A stretch of DNA of 64,000 nucleotides from positions 32,469,544 through 32,533,543 of the forward strand of contig OX457034.1 of assembly GCA_949752745.1 (NCBI GenBank), given 5' to 3'. Below are positions 37,447-51,813 of the stretch, piece by piece. Position 1 is the stretch's first letter, and each line of letters opens with the position of its first letter. This DNA is from Protula sp. h YS-2021 (taxonomy: Eukaryota; Annelida; Polychaeta; Sabellida; Serpulidae). Made by a program: the position numbers and the translations under genes. Under the pieces are notes generated by a model. It was not told the DNA's origin, did not search any database, and saw nothing but the letters and a program-made list of their open reading frames with translations.

Positions 37447-38752
37447 TATAAATAGATTTGTCTATTTCTTAGTGATTGGATGAATGATCAGATCAGTCCT
37501 GGAAAAAACTTCACAATAACTATGTAACTGTTTGATATATTTTTTTAAAGTAAACCTTTGTAACCATATACATCCTTCATGTTACCAGTTACCAATACAA
37601 ATATATGTAATGTAAGAAGCTACTAAATTTCAACTTACAATTTAGATGTTTTCAGCATTTTATTTACAGTAGACTTTGTAAACCTAAATAATTAAAATGT
37701 ACTTCTATATCCAGCCGAGTGTGAGATGTGAGAAATAATTCTGGGGTTACGGTATATACCGCCAACAACTGGAAAAATAAAAATAAATCAAGGGGTAATG
37801 TCATTGAATGTGTGATTTGTTTTAAGAACTACAAAAAGATGTATGTATTCCATAGGTAAAAATTGTAATTTATTTCTGCATACAAACAATATGTATTTGC
37901 ACCAATTATCAACTCTAAAGAAATCAGGTATTACACATATACCACCGACAAAAATGAAAATCCTGTGACTTTCTCAGTGAATTTGTGATATGGTTCAAGA
38001 GCTAGAAAGGAATGTATGTATACCTTTAGTAAAATTTGAACTTTATTTCTGGATACAAGCAATCGGTAGCTGCAACAAGTATCAACAGAAACAAATCACC
38101 AGAAAACATTGATGTAAAAATTCAAAGGTCCAGTACATAATACGGCATATCCTCGTCTCGGACATTTGTCGTTGTCATGTATCTGCGCCGTATGTCGAAT
38201 TATGCTGACACAGTTGACGCCCCACTCTAGCGCTATTACTCTTATATTTATGACTTCCTTAAAATCTAAGCGGTTATTGTTGCAAGATCACAGATTTCAA
38301 TTTAGTTCGTTCGTTGCATAGACTGCACATCCTAGCTTTTATTTTAGTGTTAATGCATGTTTAACTGGCCAGTCGTTAACTGGTCAACCGTCAATGATGG
38401 ATAATGGATTTACAGACACGTCTTGTTATATTTTCCATGTTGATCAAACCAACACAGGTTAAACAAGACCCAAACAGTCTGAGAAATCTGATAGATTCAC
38501 AGCAGGTTATATACAAATAGTGAAAATGGTTAATTTGGTGGATACGTTAAATTTTGAAAGTGGAATATCTTTAAAAGTATTGGTGATAGAGAGACGGGGA
38601 TTTGACGAGGTGATATGGCGAATATGAATTATGTATGATCCAGTAGTGTTTTTAGGCCATTCTGAGCCCTTTAAATTGCACTTTTACAAAGGCAAAGTTT
38701 TCTACAGGCGAGTGTTAAATGAATGGTTTTAAGAACAGCGAGATAGTTTTTT
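37447..38752 (+). repeat. Short unit S6 (class SA)
   Basis: A 1,306-bp unit matching S1 at every diagnostic base. Confidence 0.97.
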
Positions 38753-40058
38753 TATAAATAGATTTGTCTATTTCTTAGTGATTGGATGAATGATCAGATC
38801 AGTCCTGGAAAAAACTTCACAATAACTATGTAACTGTTTGATATATTTTTTTAAAGTAAACCTTTGTAACCATATACATCCTTCATGTTACCAGTTACCA
38901 ATACAAATATATGTAATGTAAGAAGCTACTAAATTTCAACTTACAATTTAGATGTTTTCAGCATTTTATTTACAGTAGACTTTGTAAACCTAAATAATTA
39001 AAATGTACTTCTATATCCAGCCGAGTGTGAGATGTGAGAAATAATTCTGGGGTTACGGTATATACCGCCAACAACTGGAAAAATAAAAATAAATCAAGGG
39101 GTAATGTCATTGAATGTGTGATTTGTTTTAAGAACTACAAAAAGATGTATGTATTCCATAGGTAAAAATTGTAATTTATTTCTGCATACAAACAATATGT
39201 ATTTGCACCAATTATCAACTCTAAAGAAATCAGGTATTACACATATACCACCGACAAAAATGAAAATCCTGTGACTTTCTCAGTGAATTTGTGATATGGT
39301 TCAAGAGCTAGAAAGGAATGTATGTATACCTTTAGTAAAATTTGAACTTTATTTCTGGATACAAGCAATCGGTAGCTGCAACAAGTATCAACAGAAACAA
39401 ATCACCAGAAAACATTGATGTAAAAATTCAAAGGTCCAGTACATAATACGGCATATCCTCGTCTCGGACATTTGTCGTTGTCATGTATCTGCGCCGTATG
39501 TCGAATTATGCTGACACAGTTGACGCCCCACTCTAGCGCTATTACTCTTATATTTATGACTTCCTTAAAATCTAAGCGGTTATTGTTGCAAGATCACAGA
39601 TTTCAATTTAGTTCGTTCGTTGCATAGACTGCACATCCTAGCTTTTATTTTAGTGTTAATGCATGTTTAACTGGCCAGTCGTTAACTGGTCAACCGTCAA
39701 TGATGGATAATGGATTTACAGACACGTCTTGTTATATTTTCCATGTTGATCAAACCAACACAGGTTAAACAAGACCCAAACAGTCTGAGAAATCTGATAG
39801 ATTCACAGCAGGTTATATACAAATAGTGAAAATGGTTAATTTGGTGGATACGTTAAATTTTGAAAGTGGAATATCTTTAAAAGTATTGGTGATAGAGAGA
39901 CGGGGATTTGACGAGGTGATATGGCGAATATGAATTATGTATGATCCAGTAGTGTTTTTAGGCCATTCTGAGCCCTTTAAATTGCACTTTTACAAAGGCA
40001 AAGTTTTCTACAGGCGAGTGTTAAATGAATGGTTTTAAGAACAGCGAGATAGTTTTTT
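38753..40058 (+). repeat. Short unit S7 (class SA)
   Basis: A 1,306-bp SA unit with no private change seen. Confidence 0.97.
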
Positions 40059-41364
40059 TATAAATAGATTTGTCTATTTCTTAGTGATTGGATGAATGAT
40101 CAGATCAGTCCTGGAAAAAACTTCACAATAACTATGTAACTGTTTGATATATTTTTTTAAAGTAAACCTTTGTAACCATATACATCCTTCATGTTACCAG
40201 TTACCAATACAAATATATGTAATGTAAGAAGCTACTAAATTTCAACTTACAATTTAGATGTTTTCAGCATTTTATTTACAGTAGACTTTGTAAACCTAAA
40301 TAATTAAAATGTACTTCTATATCCAGCCGAGTGTGAGATGTGAGAAATAATTCTGGGGTTACGGTATATACCGCCAACAACTGGAAAAATAAAAATAAAT
40401 CAAGGGGTAATGTCATTGAATGTGTGATTTGTTTTAAGAACTACAAAAAGATGTATGTATTCCATAGGTAAAAATTGTAATTTATTTCTGCATACAAACA
40501 ATATGTATTTGCACCAATTATCAACTCTAAAGAAATCAGGTATTACACATATACCACCGACAAAAATGAAAATCCTGTGACTTTCTCAGTGAATTTGTGA
40601 TATGGTTCAAGAGCTAGAAAGGAATGTATGTATACCTTTAGTAAAATTTGAACTTTATTTCTGGATACAAGCAATCGGTAGCTGCAACAAGTATCAACAG
40701 AAACAAATCACCAGAAAACATTGATGTAAAAATTCAAAGGTCCAGTACATAATACGGCATATCCTCGTCTCGGACATTTGTCGTTGTCATGTATCTGCGC
40801 CGTATGTCGAATTATGCTGACACAGTTGACGCCCCACTCTAGCGCTATTACTCTTATATTTATGACTTCCTTAAAATCTAAGCGGTTATTGTTGCAAGAT
40901 CACAGATTTCAATTTAGTTCGTTCGTTGCATAGACTGCACATCCTAGCTTTTATTTTAGTGTTAATGCATGTTTAACTGGCCAGTCGTTAACTGGTCAAC
41001 CGTCAATGATGGATAATGGATTTACAGACACGTCTTGTTATATTTTCCATGTTGATCAAACCAACACAGGTTAAACAAGACCCAAACAGTCTGAGAAATC
41101 TGATAGATTCACAGCAGGTTATATACAAATAGTGAAAATGGTTAATTTGGTGGATACGTTAAATTTTGAAAGTGGAATATCTTTAAAAGTATTGGTGATA
41201 GAGAGACGGGGATTTGACGAGGTGATATGGCGAATATGAATTATGTATGATCCAGTAGTGTTTTTAGGCCATTCTGAGCCCTTTAAATTGCACTTTTACA
41301 AAGGCAAAGTTTTCTACAGGCGAGTGTTAAATGAATGGTTTTAAGAACAGCGAGATAGTTTTTT
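40059..41364 (+). repeat. Short unit S8 (class SA)
   Basis: A 1,306-bp SA unit with no private change seen. Confidence 0.97.
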
Positions 41365-42670
41365 TATAAATAGATTTGTCTATTTCTTAGTGATTGGATG
41401 AATGATCAGATCAGTCCTGGAAAAAACTTCACAATAACTATGTAACTGTTTGATATATTTTTTTAAAGTAAACCTTTGTAACCATATACATCCTTCATGT
41501 TACCAGTTACCAATACAAATATATGTAATGTAAGAAGCTACTAAATTTCAACTTACAATTTAGATGTTTTCAGCATTTTATTTACAGTAGACTTTGTAAA
41601 CCTAAATAATTAAAATGTACTTCTATATCCAGCCGAGTGTGAGATGTGAGAAATAATTCTGGGGTTACGGTATATACCGCCAACAACTGGAAAAATAAAA
41701 ATAAATCAAGGGGTAATGTCATTGAATGTGTGATTTGTTTTAAGAACTACAAAAAGATGTATGTATTCCATAGGTAAAAATTGTAATTTATTTCTGCATA
41801 CAAACAATATGTATTTGCACCAATTATCAACTCTAAAGAAATCAGGTATTACACATATACCACCGACAAAAATGAAAATCCTGTGACTTTCTCAGTGAAT
41901 TTGTGATATGGTTCAAGAGCTAGAAAGGAATGTATGTATACCTTTAGTAAAATTTGAACTTTATTTCTGGATACAAGCAATCGGTAGCTGCAACAAGTAT
42001 CAACAGAAACAAATCACCAGAAAACATTGATGTAAAAATTCAAAGGTCCAGTACATAATACGGCATATCCTCGTCTCGGACATTTGTCGTTGTCATGTAT
42101 CTGCGCCGTATGTCGAATTATGCTGACACAGTTGACGCCCCACTCTAGCGCTATTACTCTTATATTTATGACTTCCTTAAAATCTAAGCGGTTATTGTTG
42201 CAAGATCACAGATTTCAATTTAGTTCGTTCGTTGCATAGACTGCACATCCTAGCTTTTATTTTAGTGTTAATGCATGTTTAACTGGCCAGTCGTTAACTG
42301 GTCAACCGTCAATGATGGATAATGGATTTACAGACACGTCTTGTTATATTTTCCATGTTGATCAAACCAACACAGGTTAAACAAGACCCAAACAGTCTGA
42401 GAAATCTGATAGATTCACAGCAGGTTATATACAAATAGTGAAAATGGTTAATTTGGTGGATACGTTAAATTTTGAAAGTGGAATATCTTTAAAAGTATTG
42501 GTGATAGAGAGACGGGGATTTGACGAGGTGATATGGCGAATATGAATTATGTATGATCCAGTAGTGTTTTTAGGCCATTCTGAGCCCTTTAAATTGCACT
42601 TTTACAAAGGCAAAGTTTTCTACAGGCGAGTGTTAAATGAATGGTTTTAAGAACAGCGAGATAGTTTTTT
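41365..42670 (+). repeat. Short unit S9 (class SA)
   Basis: A 1,306-bp SA unit with no private change seen. Confidence 0.97.
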
Positions 42671-43976
42671 TATAAATAGATTTGTCTATTTCTTAGTGAT
42701 TGGATGAATGATCAGATCAGTCCTGGAAAAAACTTCACAATAACTATGTAACTGTTTGATATATTTTTTTAAAGTAAACCTTTGTAACCATATACATCCT
42801 TCATGTTACCAGTTACCAATACAAATATATGTAATGTAAGAAGCTACTAAATTTCAACTTACAATTTAGATGTTTTCAGCATTTTATTTACAGTAGACTT
42901 TGTAAACCTAAATAATTAAAATGTACTTCTATATCCAGCCGAGTGTGAGATGTGAGAAATAATTCTGGGGTTACGGTATATACCGCCAACAACTGGAAAA
43001 ATAAAAATAAATCAAGGGGTAATGTCATTGAATGTGTGATTTGTTTTAAGAACTACAAAAAGATGTATGTATTCCATAGGTAAAAATTGTAATTTATTTC
43101 TGCATACAAACAATATGTATTTGCACCAATTATCAACTCTAAAGAAATCAGGTATTACACATATACCACCGACAAAAATGAAAATCCTGTGACTTTCTCA
43201 GTGAATTTGTGATATGGTTCAAGAGCTAGAAAGGAATGTATGTATACCTTTAGTAAAATTTGAACTTTATTTCTGGATACAAGCAATCGGTAGCTGCAAC
43301 AAGTATCAACAGAAACAAATCACCAGAAAACATTGATGTAAAAATTCAAAGGTCCAGTACATAATACGGCATATCCTCGTCTCGGACATTTGTCGTTGTC
43401 ATGTATCTGCGCCGTATGTCGAATTATGCTGACACAGTTGACGCCCCACTCTAGCGCTATTACTCTTATATTTATGACTTCCTTAAAATCTAAGCGGTTA
43501 TTGTTGCAAGATCACAGATTTCAATTTAGTTCGTTCGTTGCATAGACTGCACATCCTAGCTTTTATTTTAGTGTTAATGCATGTTTAACTGGCCAGTCGT
43601 TAACTGGTCAACCGTCAATGATGGATAATGGATTTACAGACACGTCTTGTTATATTTTCCATGTTGATCAAACCAACACAGGTTAAACAAGACCCAAACA
43701 GTCTGAGAAATCTGATAGATTCACAGCAGGTTATATACAAATAGTGAAAATGGTTAATTTGGTGGATACGTTAAATTTTGAAAGTGGAATATCTTTAAAA
43801 GTATTGGTGATAGAGAGACGGGGATTTGACGAGGTGATATGGCGAATATGAATTATGTATGATCCAGTAGTGTTTTTAGGCCATTCTGAGCCCTTTAAAT
43901 TGCACTTTTACAAAGGCAAAGTTTTCTACAGGCGAGTGTTAAATGAATGGTTTTAAGAACAGCGAGATAGTTTTTT
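42671..43976 (+). repeat. Short unit S10 (class SA)
   Basis: A 1,306-bp SA unit, the fifth of this run. The first SA run has four. Confidence 0.97.
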
Positions 43977-45281
43977 TATAAATAGATTTGTCTATTTCTT
44001 AGTGATTGGATGAATGATCAGATCAGTCCTGGAAAAAACTTCACAATAACTATGTAACTGTTTGATATATTTTTTTAAAGTAAACCTTTGTAACCATATA
44101 CATCCTTCATGTTACCAGTTACCAATACAAATATATGTAATGTAAGAAGCTACTAAATTTCAACTTACAATTTAGATGTTTTCAGCATTTTATTTACAGT
44201 AGACTTTGTAAACCTAAATAATTAAAATGTACTTCTATTTCCAGCCGAGTGTGAGATGTGAGAAATAATTCTGGGGTTACGGTATATACCGCCAACAACT
44301 GGAAAAATAAAAATAAATCAAGGGGTAATGTCATTGAATGTGTGATTTGTTTTAAGAACTACAAAAAGATGTATGTATTCCATAGGTAAAAATTGTAATT
44401 TATTTCTGCATACAAACAATATGTATTTGCACCAATTATCAACTCTAAAGAAATCAGGTATTACACATATACCACCGACAAAAATGAAAATCCTGTGACT
44501 TTCTCAGTGAATTTGTGATATGGTTCAAGAGCTAGAAAGGAATGTATGTATACCTTTAGTAAAATTTGAACTTTATTTCTGGATACAAGCAATCGGTAGC
44601 TGCAACAAGTATCAACAGAAACAAATCACCAGAAAACATTGATGTAAAAATTCAAAGGTCCAGTACATAATACGGCATATCCTCGTCTCGGACATTTGTC
44701 GTTGTCATGTATCTGCGCCGTATGTCGAATTATGCTGACACAGTTGACGCCCCACTCTAGCGCTATTACTCTTATATTTATGACTTCCTTAAAATCTAAG
44801 CGGTTATTGTTGCAAGATCAAAGATTTCAATTTAGTTCGTTCGTTGCATAGACTGCACATCCTAGCTTTTATTTTAGTGTTAATGCATGTTTAACTGGCC
44901 AGTCGTTAACTGGTCAACCGTCAATGATGGATAATGGATTTACAGACATGTCTTGTTATATTTTCCATGTTGATCAAACCAACACAGGTTAAACAAGACC
45001 CAAACAGTCTGAGAAATCTGATAGATTCACAGCAGGTTATATACAAATAGTGAAAATGGTTAATTTGGTGGATACGTTAAATTTTGAAAGTGGAATATCT
45101 TTAAAAGTATTGGCGATAGAGAGACGGGAATTTGACGAGGTGATATGGCGAATATGAATTATGTATGATCCAGTAGTGTTTTAGGCCATTCTGAGCCCTT
45201 TAAATTGCACTTTTACAAAGGCAAAGTTTTCTACAGGCGAGTGTTAAATGAATGGTTTTAAGAACAGCGAGATAGTTTTTT
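43977..45281 (+). repeat. Short unit S11 (class SC with right-end variants)
   Basis: A 1,305-bp unit. It has T263, A845 and T973 like S5, plus C2926 and A2941 (in L1 numbering) near 45113 and 45129, which are otherwise found only in S21-S23. One T is missing from the T run at about 45179-45182. Confidence 0.97.
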
Positions 45282-46587
45282 TATAAATAGATTTGTCTAT
45301 TTCTTAGTGATTGGATGAATGATCAGATCAGTCCTGGAAAAAACTTCACAATAACTATGTAACTGTTTGATATATTTTTTTAAAGTAAACCTTTGTAACC
45401 ATATACATCCTTCATGTTACCAGTTACCAATACAAATATATGTAATGTAAGAAGCTACTAAATTTCAACTTACAATTTAGATGTTTTCAGCATTTTATTT
45501 ACAGTAGACTTTGTAAACCTAAATAATTAAAATGTACTTCTATTTCCAGCCGAGTGTGAGATGTGAGAAATAATTCTGGGGTTACGGTATATACCGCCAA
45601 CAACTGGAAAAATAAAAATAAATCAAGGGGTAATGTCATTGAATGTGTGATTTGTTTTAAGAACTACAAAAAGATGTATGTATTCCATAGGTAAAAATTG
45701 TAATTTATTTCTGCATACAAACAATATGTATTTGCACCAATTATCAACTCTAAAGAAATCAGGTATTACACATATACCACCGACAAAAATGAAAATCCTG
45801 TGACTTTCTCAGTGAATTTGTGATATGGTTCAAGAGCTAGAAAGGAATGTATGTATACCTTTAGTAAAATTTGAACTTTATTTCTGGATACAAGCAATCG
45901 GTAGCTGCAACAAGTATCAACAGAAACAAATCACCAGAAAACATTGATGTAAAAATTCAAAGGTCCAGTACATAATACGGCATATCCTCGTCTCGGACAT
46001 TTGTCGTTGTCATGTATCTGCGCCGTATGTCGAATTATGCTGACACAGTTGACGCCCCACTCTAGCGCTATTACTCTTATATTTATGACTTCCTTAAAAT
46101 CTAAGCGGTTATTGTTGCAAGATCAAAGATTTCAATTTAGTTCGTTCGTTGCATAGACTGCACATCCTAGCTTTTATTTTAGTGTTAATGCATGTTTAAC
46201 TGGCCAGTCGTTAACTGGTCAACCGTCAATGATGGATAATGGATTTACAGACACGTCTTGTTATATTTTCCATGTTGATCAAACCAACACAGGTTAAACA
46301 AGACCCAAACAGTCTGAGAAATCTGATAGATTCACAGCAGGTTATATACAAATAGTGAAAATGGTTAATTTGGTGGATACGTTAAATTTTGAAAGTGGAA
46401 TATCTTTAAAAGTATTGGTGATAGAGAGACGGGGATTTGACGAGGTGATATGGCGAATATGAATTATGTATGATCCAGTAGTGTTTTTAGGCCATTCTGA
46501 GCCCTTTAAATTGCACTTTTACAAAGGCAAAGTTTTCTACAGGCGAGTGTTAAATGAATGGTTTTAAGAACAGCGAGATAGTTTTTT
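45282..46587 (+). repeat. Short unit S12 (class SB)
   Basis: A 1,306-bp unit with T263, A845 and C973 and standard right-end bases. Confidence 0.97.
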
Positions 46588-47894
46588 TATAAATAGATTT
46601 GTCTATTTCTTAGTGATTGGATGAATGATCAGATCAGTCCTGGAAAAAACTTCACAATAACTATGTAACTGTTTGATATATTTTTTTAAAGTAAACCTTT
46701 GTAACCATATACATCCTTCATGTTACCAGTTACCAATACAAATATATGTAATGTAAGAAGCTACTAAATTTCAACTTACAATTTAGATGTTTTCAGCATT
46801 TTATTTACAGTAGACTTTGTAAACCTAAATAATTAAAATGTACTTCTATTTCCAGCCGAGTGTGAGATGTGAGAAATAATTCTGGGGTTACGGTATATAC
46901 CGCCAACAACTGGAAAAATAAAAATAAATCAAGGGGTAATGTCATTGAATGTGTGATTTGTTTTAAGAACTACAAAAAGATGTATGTATTCCATAGGTAA
47001 AAATTGTAATTTATTTCTGCATACAAACAATATGTATTTGCACCAATTATCAACTCTAAAGAAATCAGGTATTACACATATACCACCGACAAAAATGAAA
47101 ATCCTGTGACTTTCTCAGTGAATTTGTGATATGGTTCAAGAGCTAGAGAGGAATGTATGTATACCTTTAGTAAAATTTGAACTTTATTTCTGGATACAAG
47201 CAATCGGTAGCTGCAACAAGTATCAACAGAAACAAATCACCAGAAAACATTGATGTAAAAATTCAAAGGTCCAGTACATAATACGGCATATCCTCGTCTC
47301 GGACATTTGTCGTTGTCATGTATCTGCGCCGTATGTCGAATTATGCTGACACAGTTGACGCCCCACTCTAGTGCTATTACTCTTATATTTATGACTTCCT
47401 TAAAATCTAAGCGGTTATTGTTGCAAGATCAAAGATTTCAATTTAGTTCGTTCGTTGCATAGACTGCACATCCTAGCTTTTATTTTAGTGTTAATGCATG
47501 TTTAACTGGCCAGTCGTTAACTGGTCAACCGTCAATGATGGATAATGGATTTACAGACACGTCTTGTTATATTTTCCATGTTGATCAAACCAACACAGGT
47601 TAAACAAGACCCAAACAGTCTGAGAAATCTGATAGATTCACAGCAGGTTATATACAAATAGTGAAAATGGTTAATTTGGTGGATACGTTAAATTTTGAAA
47701 GTGGAATATCTTTAAAAGTATTGGTGATAGAGAGACGGGGATTTGACGAGGTGATATGGCGAATATGAATTATGTATGATCCAGTAGTGTTTTTAGGCCA
47801 TTCTGAGCCCTTTAAATTGCACTTTTACAAAGGCAAAGTTTTCTACAGGCGAGTGTTAAATGAATGGTTTTAAGAACAGCGAGATAGTTTTTTT
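46588..47894 (+). repeat. Short unit S13 (class SB, 561G/785T)
   Basis: A 1,307-bp unit with G561 (tagagagg) and T785 (ctctagtgc), both shared only with S15 and S16. It has one extra T in the run before the next unit. Confidence 0.97.
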
Positions 47895-49201
47895 TATAAA
47901 TAGATTTGTCTATTTCTTAGTGATTGGATGAATGATCAGATCAGTCCTGGAAAAAAACTTCACAATAACTATGTAACTGTTTGATATATTTTTTTAAAGT
48001 AAACCTTTGTAACCATATACATCCTTCATGTTACCAGTTACCAATACAAATATATGTAATGTAAGAAGCTACTAAATTTCAACTTACAATTTAGATGTTT
48101 TCAGCATTTTATTTACAGTAGACTTTGTAAACCTAAATAATTAAAATGTACTTCTATTTCCAGCCGAGTGTGAGATGTGAGAAATAATTCTGGGGTTACG
48201 GTATATACCGCCAACAACTGGAAAAATAAAAATAAATCAAGGGGTAATGTCATTGAATGTGTGATTTGTTTTAAGAACTACAAAAAGATGTATGTATTCC
48301 ATAGGTAAAAATTGTAATTTATTTCTGCATACAAACAATATGTATTTGCACCAATTATCAACTCTAAAGAAATCAGGTATTACACATATACCACCGACAA
48401 AAATGAAAATCCTGTGACTTTCTCAGTGAATTTGTGATATGGTTCAAGAGCTAGAAAGGAATGTATGTATACCTTTAGTAAAATTTGAACTTTATTTCTG
48501 GATACAAGCAATCGGTAGCTGCAACAAGTATCAACAGAAACAAATCACCAGAAAACATTGATGTAAAAATTCAAAGGTCCAGTACATAATACGGCATATC
48601 CTCGTCTCGGACATTTGTCGTTGTCATGTATCTGCGCCGTATGTCGAATTATGCTGACACAGTTGACGCCCCACTCTAGCGCTATTACTCTTATATTTAT
48701 GACTTCCTTAAAATCTAAGCGGTTATTGTTGCAAGATCAAAGATTTCAATTTAGTTCGTTCGTTGCATAGACTGCACATCCTAGCTTTTATTTTAGTGTT
48801 AATGCATGTTTAACTGGCCAGTCGTTAACTGGTCAACCGTCAATGATGGATAATGGATTTACAGACACGTCTTGTTATATTTTCCATGTTGATCAAACCA
48901 ACACAGGTTAAACAAGACCCAAACAGTCTGAGAAATCTGATAGATTCACAGCAGGTTATATACAAATAGTGAAAATGGTTAATTTGGTGGATACGTTAAA
49001 TTTTGAAAGTGGAATATCTTTAAAAGTATTGGTGATAGAGAGACGGGGATTTGACGAGGTGATATGGCGAATATGAATTATGTATGATCCAGTAGTGTTT
49101 TTAGGCCATTCTGAGCCCTTTAAATTGCACTTTTACAAAGGCAAAGTTTTCTACAGGCGAGTGTTAAATGAATGGTTTTAAGAACAGCGAGATAGTTTTT
49201 T
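47895..49201 (+). repeat. Short unit S14 (class SB)
   Basis: A 1,307-bp unit with an extra A in the run near 47951-47957. It lacks the 561G/785T pair although it lies between units that carry it. Confidence 0.97.
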
Positions 49202-50507
49202 TATAAATAGATTTGTCTATTTCTTAGTGATTGGATGAATGATCAGATCAGTCCTGGAAAAAACTTCACAATAACTATGTAACTGTTTGATATATTTTTT
49301 TAAAGTAAACCTTTGTAACCATATACATCCTTCATGTTACCAGTTACCAATACAAATATATGTAATGTAAGAAGCTACTAAATTTCAACTTACAATTTAG
49401 ATGTTTTCAGCATTTTATTTACAGTAGACTTTGTAAACCTAAATAATTAAAATGTACTTCTATTTCCAGCCGAGTGTGAGATGTGAGAAATAATTCTGGG
49501 GTTACGGTATATACCGCCAACAACTGGAAAAATAAAAATAAATCAAGGGGTAATGTCATTGAATGTGTGATTTGTTTTAAGAACTACAAAAAGATGTATG
49601 TATTCCATAGGTAAAAATTGTAATTTATTTCTGCATACAAACAATATGTATTTGCACCAATTATCAACTCTAAAGAAATCAGGTATTACACATATACCAC
49701 CGACAAAAATGAAAATCCTGTGACTTTCTCAGTGAATTTGTGATATGGTTCAAGAGCTAGAGAGGAATGTATGTATACCTTTAGTAAAATTTGAACTTTA
49801 TTTCTGGATACAAGCAATCGGTAGCTGCAACAAGTATCAACAGAAACAAATCACCAGAAAACATTGATGTAAAAATTCAAAGGTCCAGTACATAATACGG
49901 CATATCCTCGTCTCGGACATTTGTCGTTGTCATGTATCTGCGCCGTATGTCGAATTATGCTGACACAGTTGACGCCCCACTCTAGTGCTATTACTCTTAT
50001 ATTTATGACTTCCTTAAAATCTAAGCGGTTATTGTTGCAAGATCAAAGATTTCAATTTAGTTCGTTCGTTGCATAGACTGCACATCCTAGCTTTTATTTT
50101 AGTGTTAATGCATGTTTAACTGGCCAGTCGTTAACTGGTCAACCGTCAATGATGGATAATGGATTTACAGACACGTCTTGTTATATTTTCCATGTTGATC
50201 AAACCAACACAGGTTAAACAAGACCCAAACAGTCTGAGAAATCTGATAGATTCACAGCAGGTTATATACAAATAGTGAAAATGGTTAATTTGGTGGATAC
50301 GTTAAATTTTGAAAGTGGAATATCTTTAAAAGTATTGGTGATAGAGAGACGGGGATTTGACGAGGTGATATGGCGAATATGAATTATGTATGATCCAGTA
50401 GTGTTTTTAGGCCATTCTGAGCCCTTTAAATTGCACTTTTACAAAGGCAAAGTTTTCTACAGGCGAGTGTTAAATGAATGGTTTTAAGAACAGCGAGATA
50501 GTTTTTT
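49202..50507 (+). repeat. Short unit S15 (class SB, 561G/785T)
   Basis: A 1,306-bp unit with the same linked G561 and T785 as S13. Confidence 0.97.
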
Positions 50508-51813
50508 TATAAATAGATTTGTCTATTTCTTAGTGATTGGATGAATGATCAGATCAGTCCTGGAAAAAACTTCACAATAACTATGTAACTGTTTGATATA
50601 TTTTTTTAAAGTAAACCTTTGTAACCATATACATCCTTCATGTTACCAGTTACCAATACAAATATATGTAATGTAAGAAGCTACTAAATTTCAACTTACA
50701 ATTTAGATGTTTTCAGCATTTTATTTACAGTAGACTTTGTAAACCTAAATAATTAAAATGTACTTCTATTTCCAGCCGAGTGTGAGATGTGAGAAATAAT
50801 TCTGGGGTTACGGTATATACCGCCAACAACTGGAAAAATAAAAATAAATCAAGGGGTAATGTCATTGAATGTGTGATTTGTTTTAAGAACTACAAAAAGA
50901 TGTATGTATTCCATAGGTAAAAATTGTAATTTATTTCTGCATACAAACAATATGTATTTGCACCAATTATCAACTCTAAAGAAATCAGGTATTACACATA
51001 TACCACCGACAAAAATGAAAATCCTGTGACTTTCTCAGTGAATTTGTGATATGGTTCAAGAGCTAGAGAGGAATGTATGTATACCTTTAGTAAAATTTGA
51101 ACTTTATTTCTGGATACAAGCAATCGGTAGCTGCAACAAGTATCAACAGAAACAAATCACCAGAAAACATTGATGTAAAAATTCAAAGGTCCAGTACATA
51201 ATACGGCATATCCTCGTCTCGGACATTTGTCGTTGTCATGTATCTGCGCCGTATGTCGAATTATGCTGACACAGTTGACGCCCCACTCTAGTGCTATTAC
51301 TCTTATATTTATGACTTCCTTAAAATCTAAGCGGTTATTGTTGCAAGATCAAAGATTTCAATTTAGTTCGTTCGTTGCATAGACTGCACATCCTAGCTTT
51401 TATTTTAGTGTTAATGCATGTTTAACTGGCCAGTCGTTAACTGGTCAACCGTCAATGATGGATAATGGATTTACAGACACGTCTTGTTATATTTTCCATG
51501 TTGATCAAACCAACACAGGTTAAACAAGACCCAAACAGTCTGAGAAATCTGATAGATTCACAGCAGGTTATATACAAATAGTGAAAATGGTTAATTTGGT
51601 GGATACGTTAAATTTTGAAAGTGGAATATCTTTAAAAGTATTGGTGATAGAGAGACGGGGATTTGACGAGGTGATATGGCGAATATGAATTATGTATGAT
51701 CCAGTAGTGTTTTTAGGCCATTCTGAGCCCTTTAAATTGCACTTTTACAAAGGCAAAGTTTTCTACAGGCGAGTGTTAAATGAATGGTTTTAAGAACAGC
51801 GAGATAGTTTTTT
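50508..51813 (+). repeat. Short unit S16 (class SB, 561G/785T)
   Basis: A 1,306-bp unit apparently identical to S15, suggesting a direct duplication. Confidence 0.97.
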
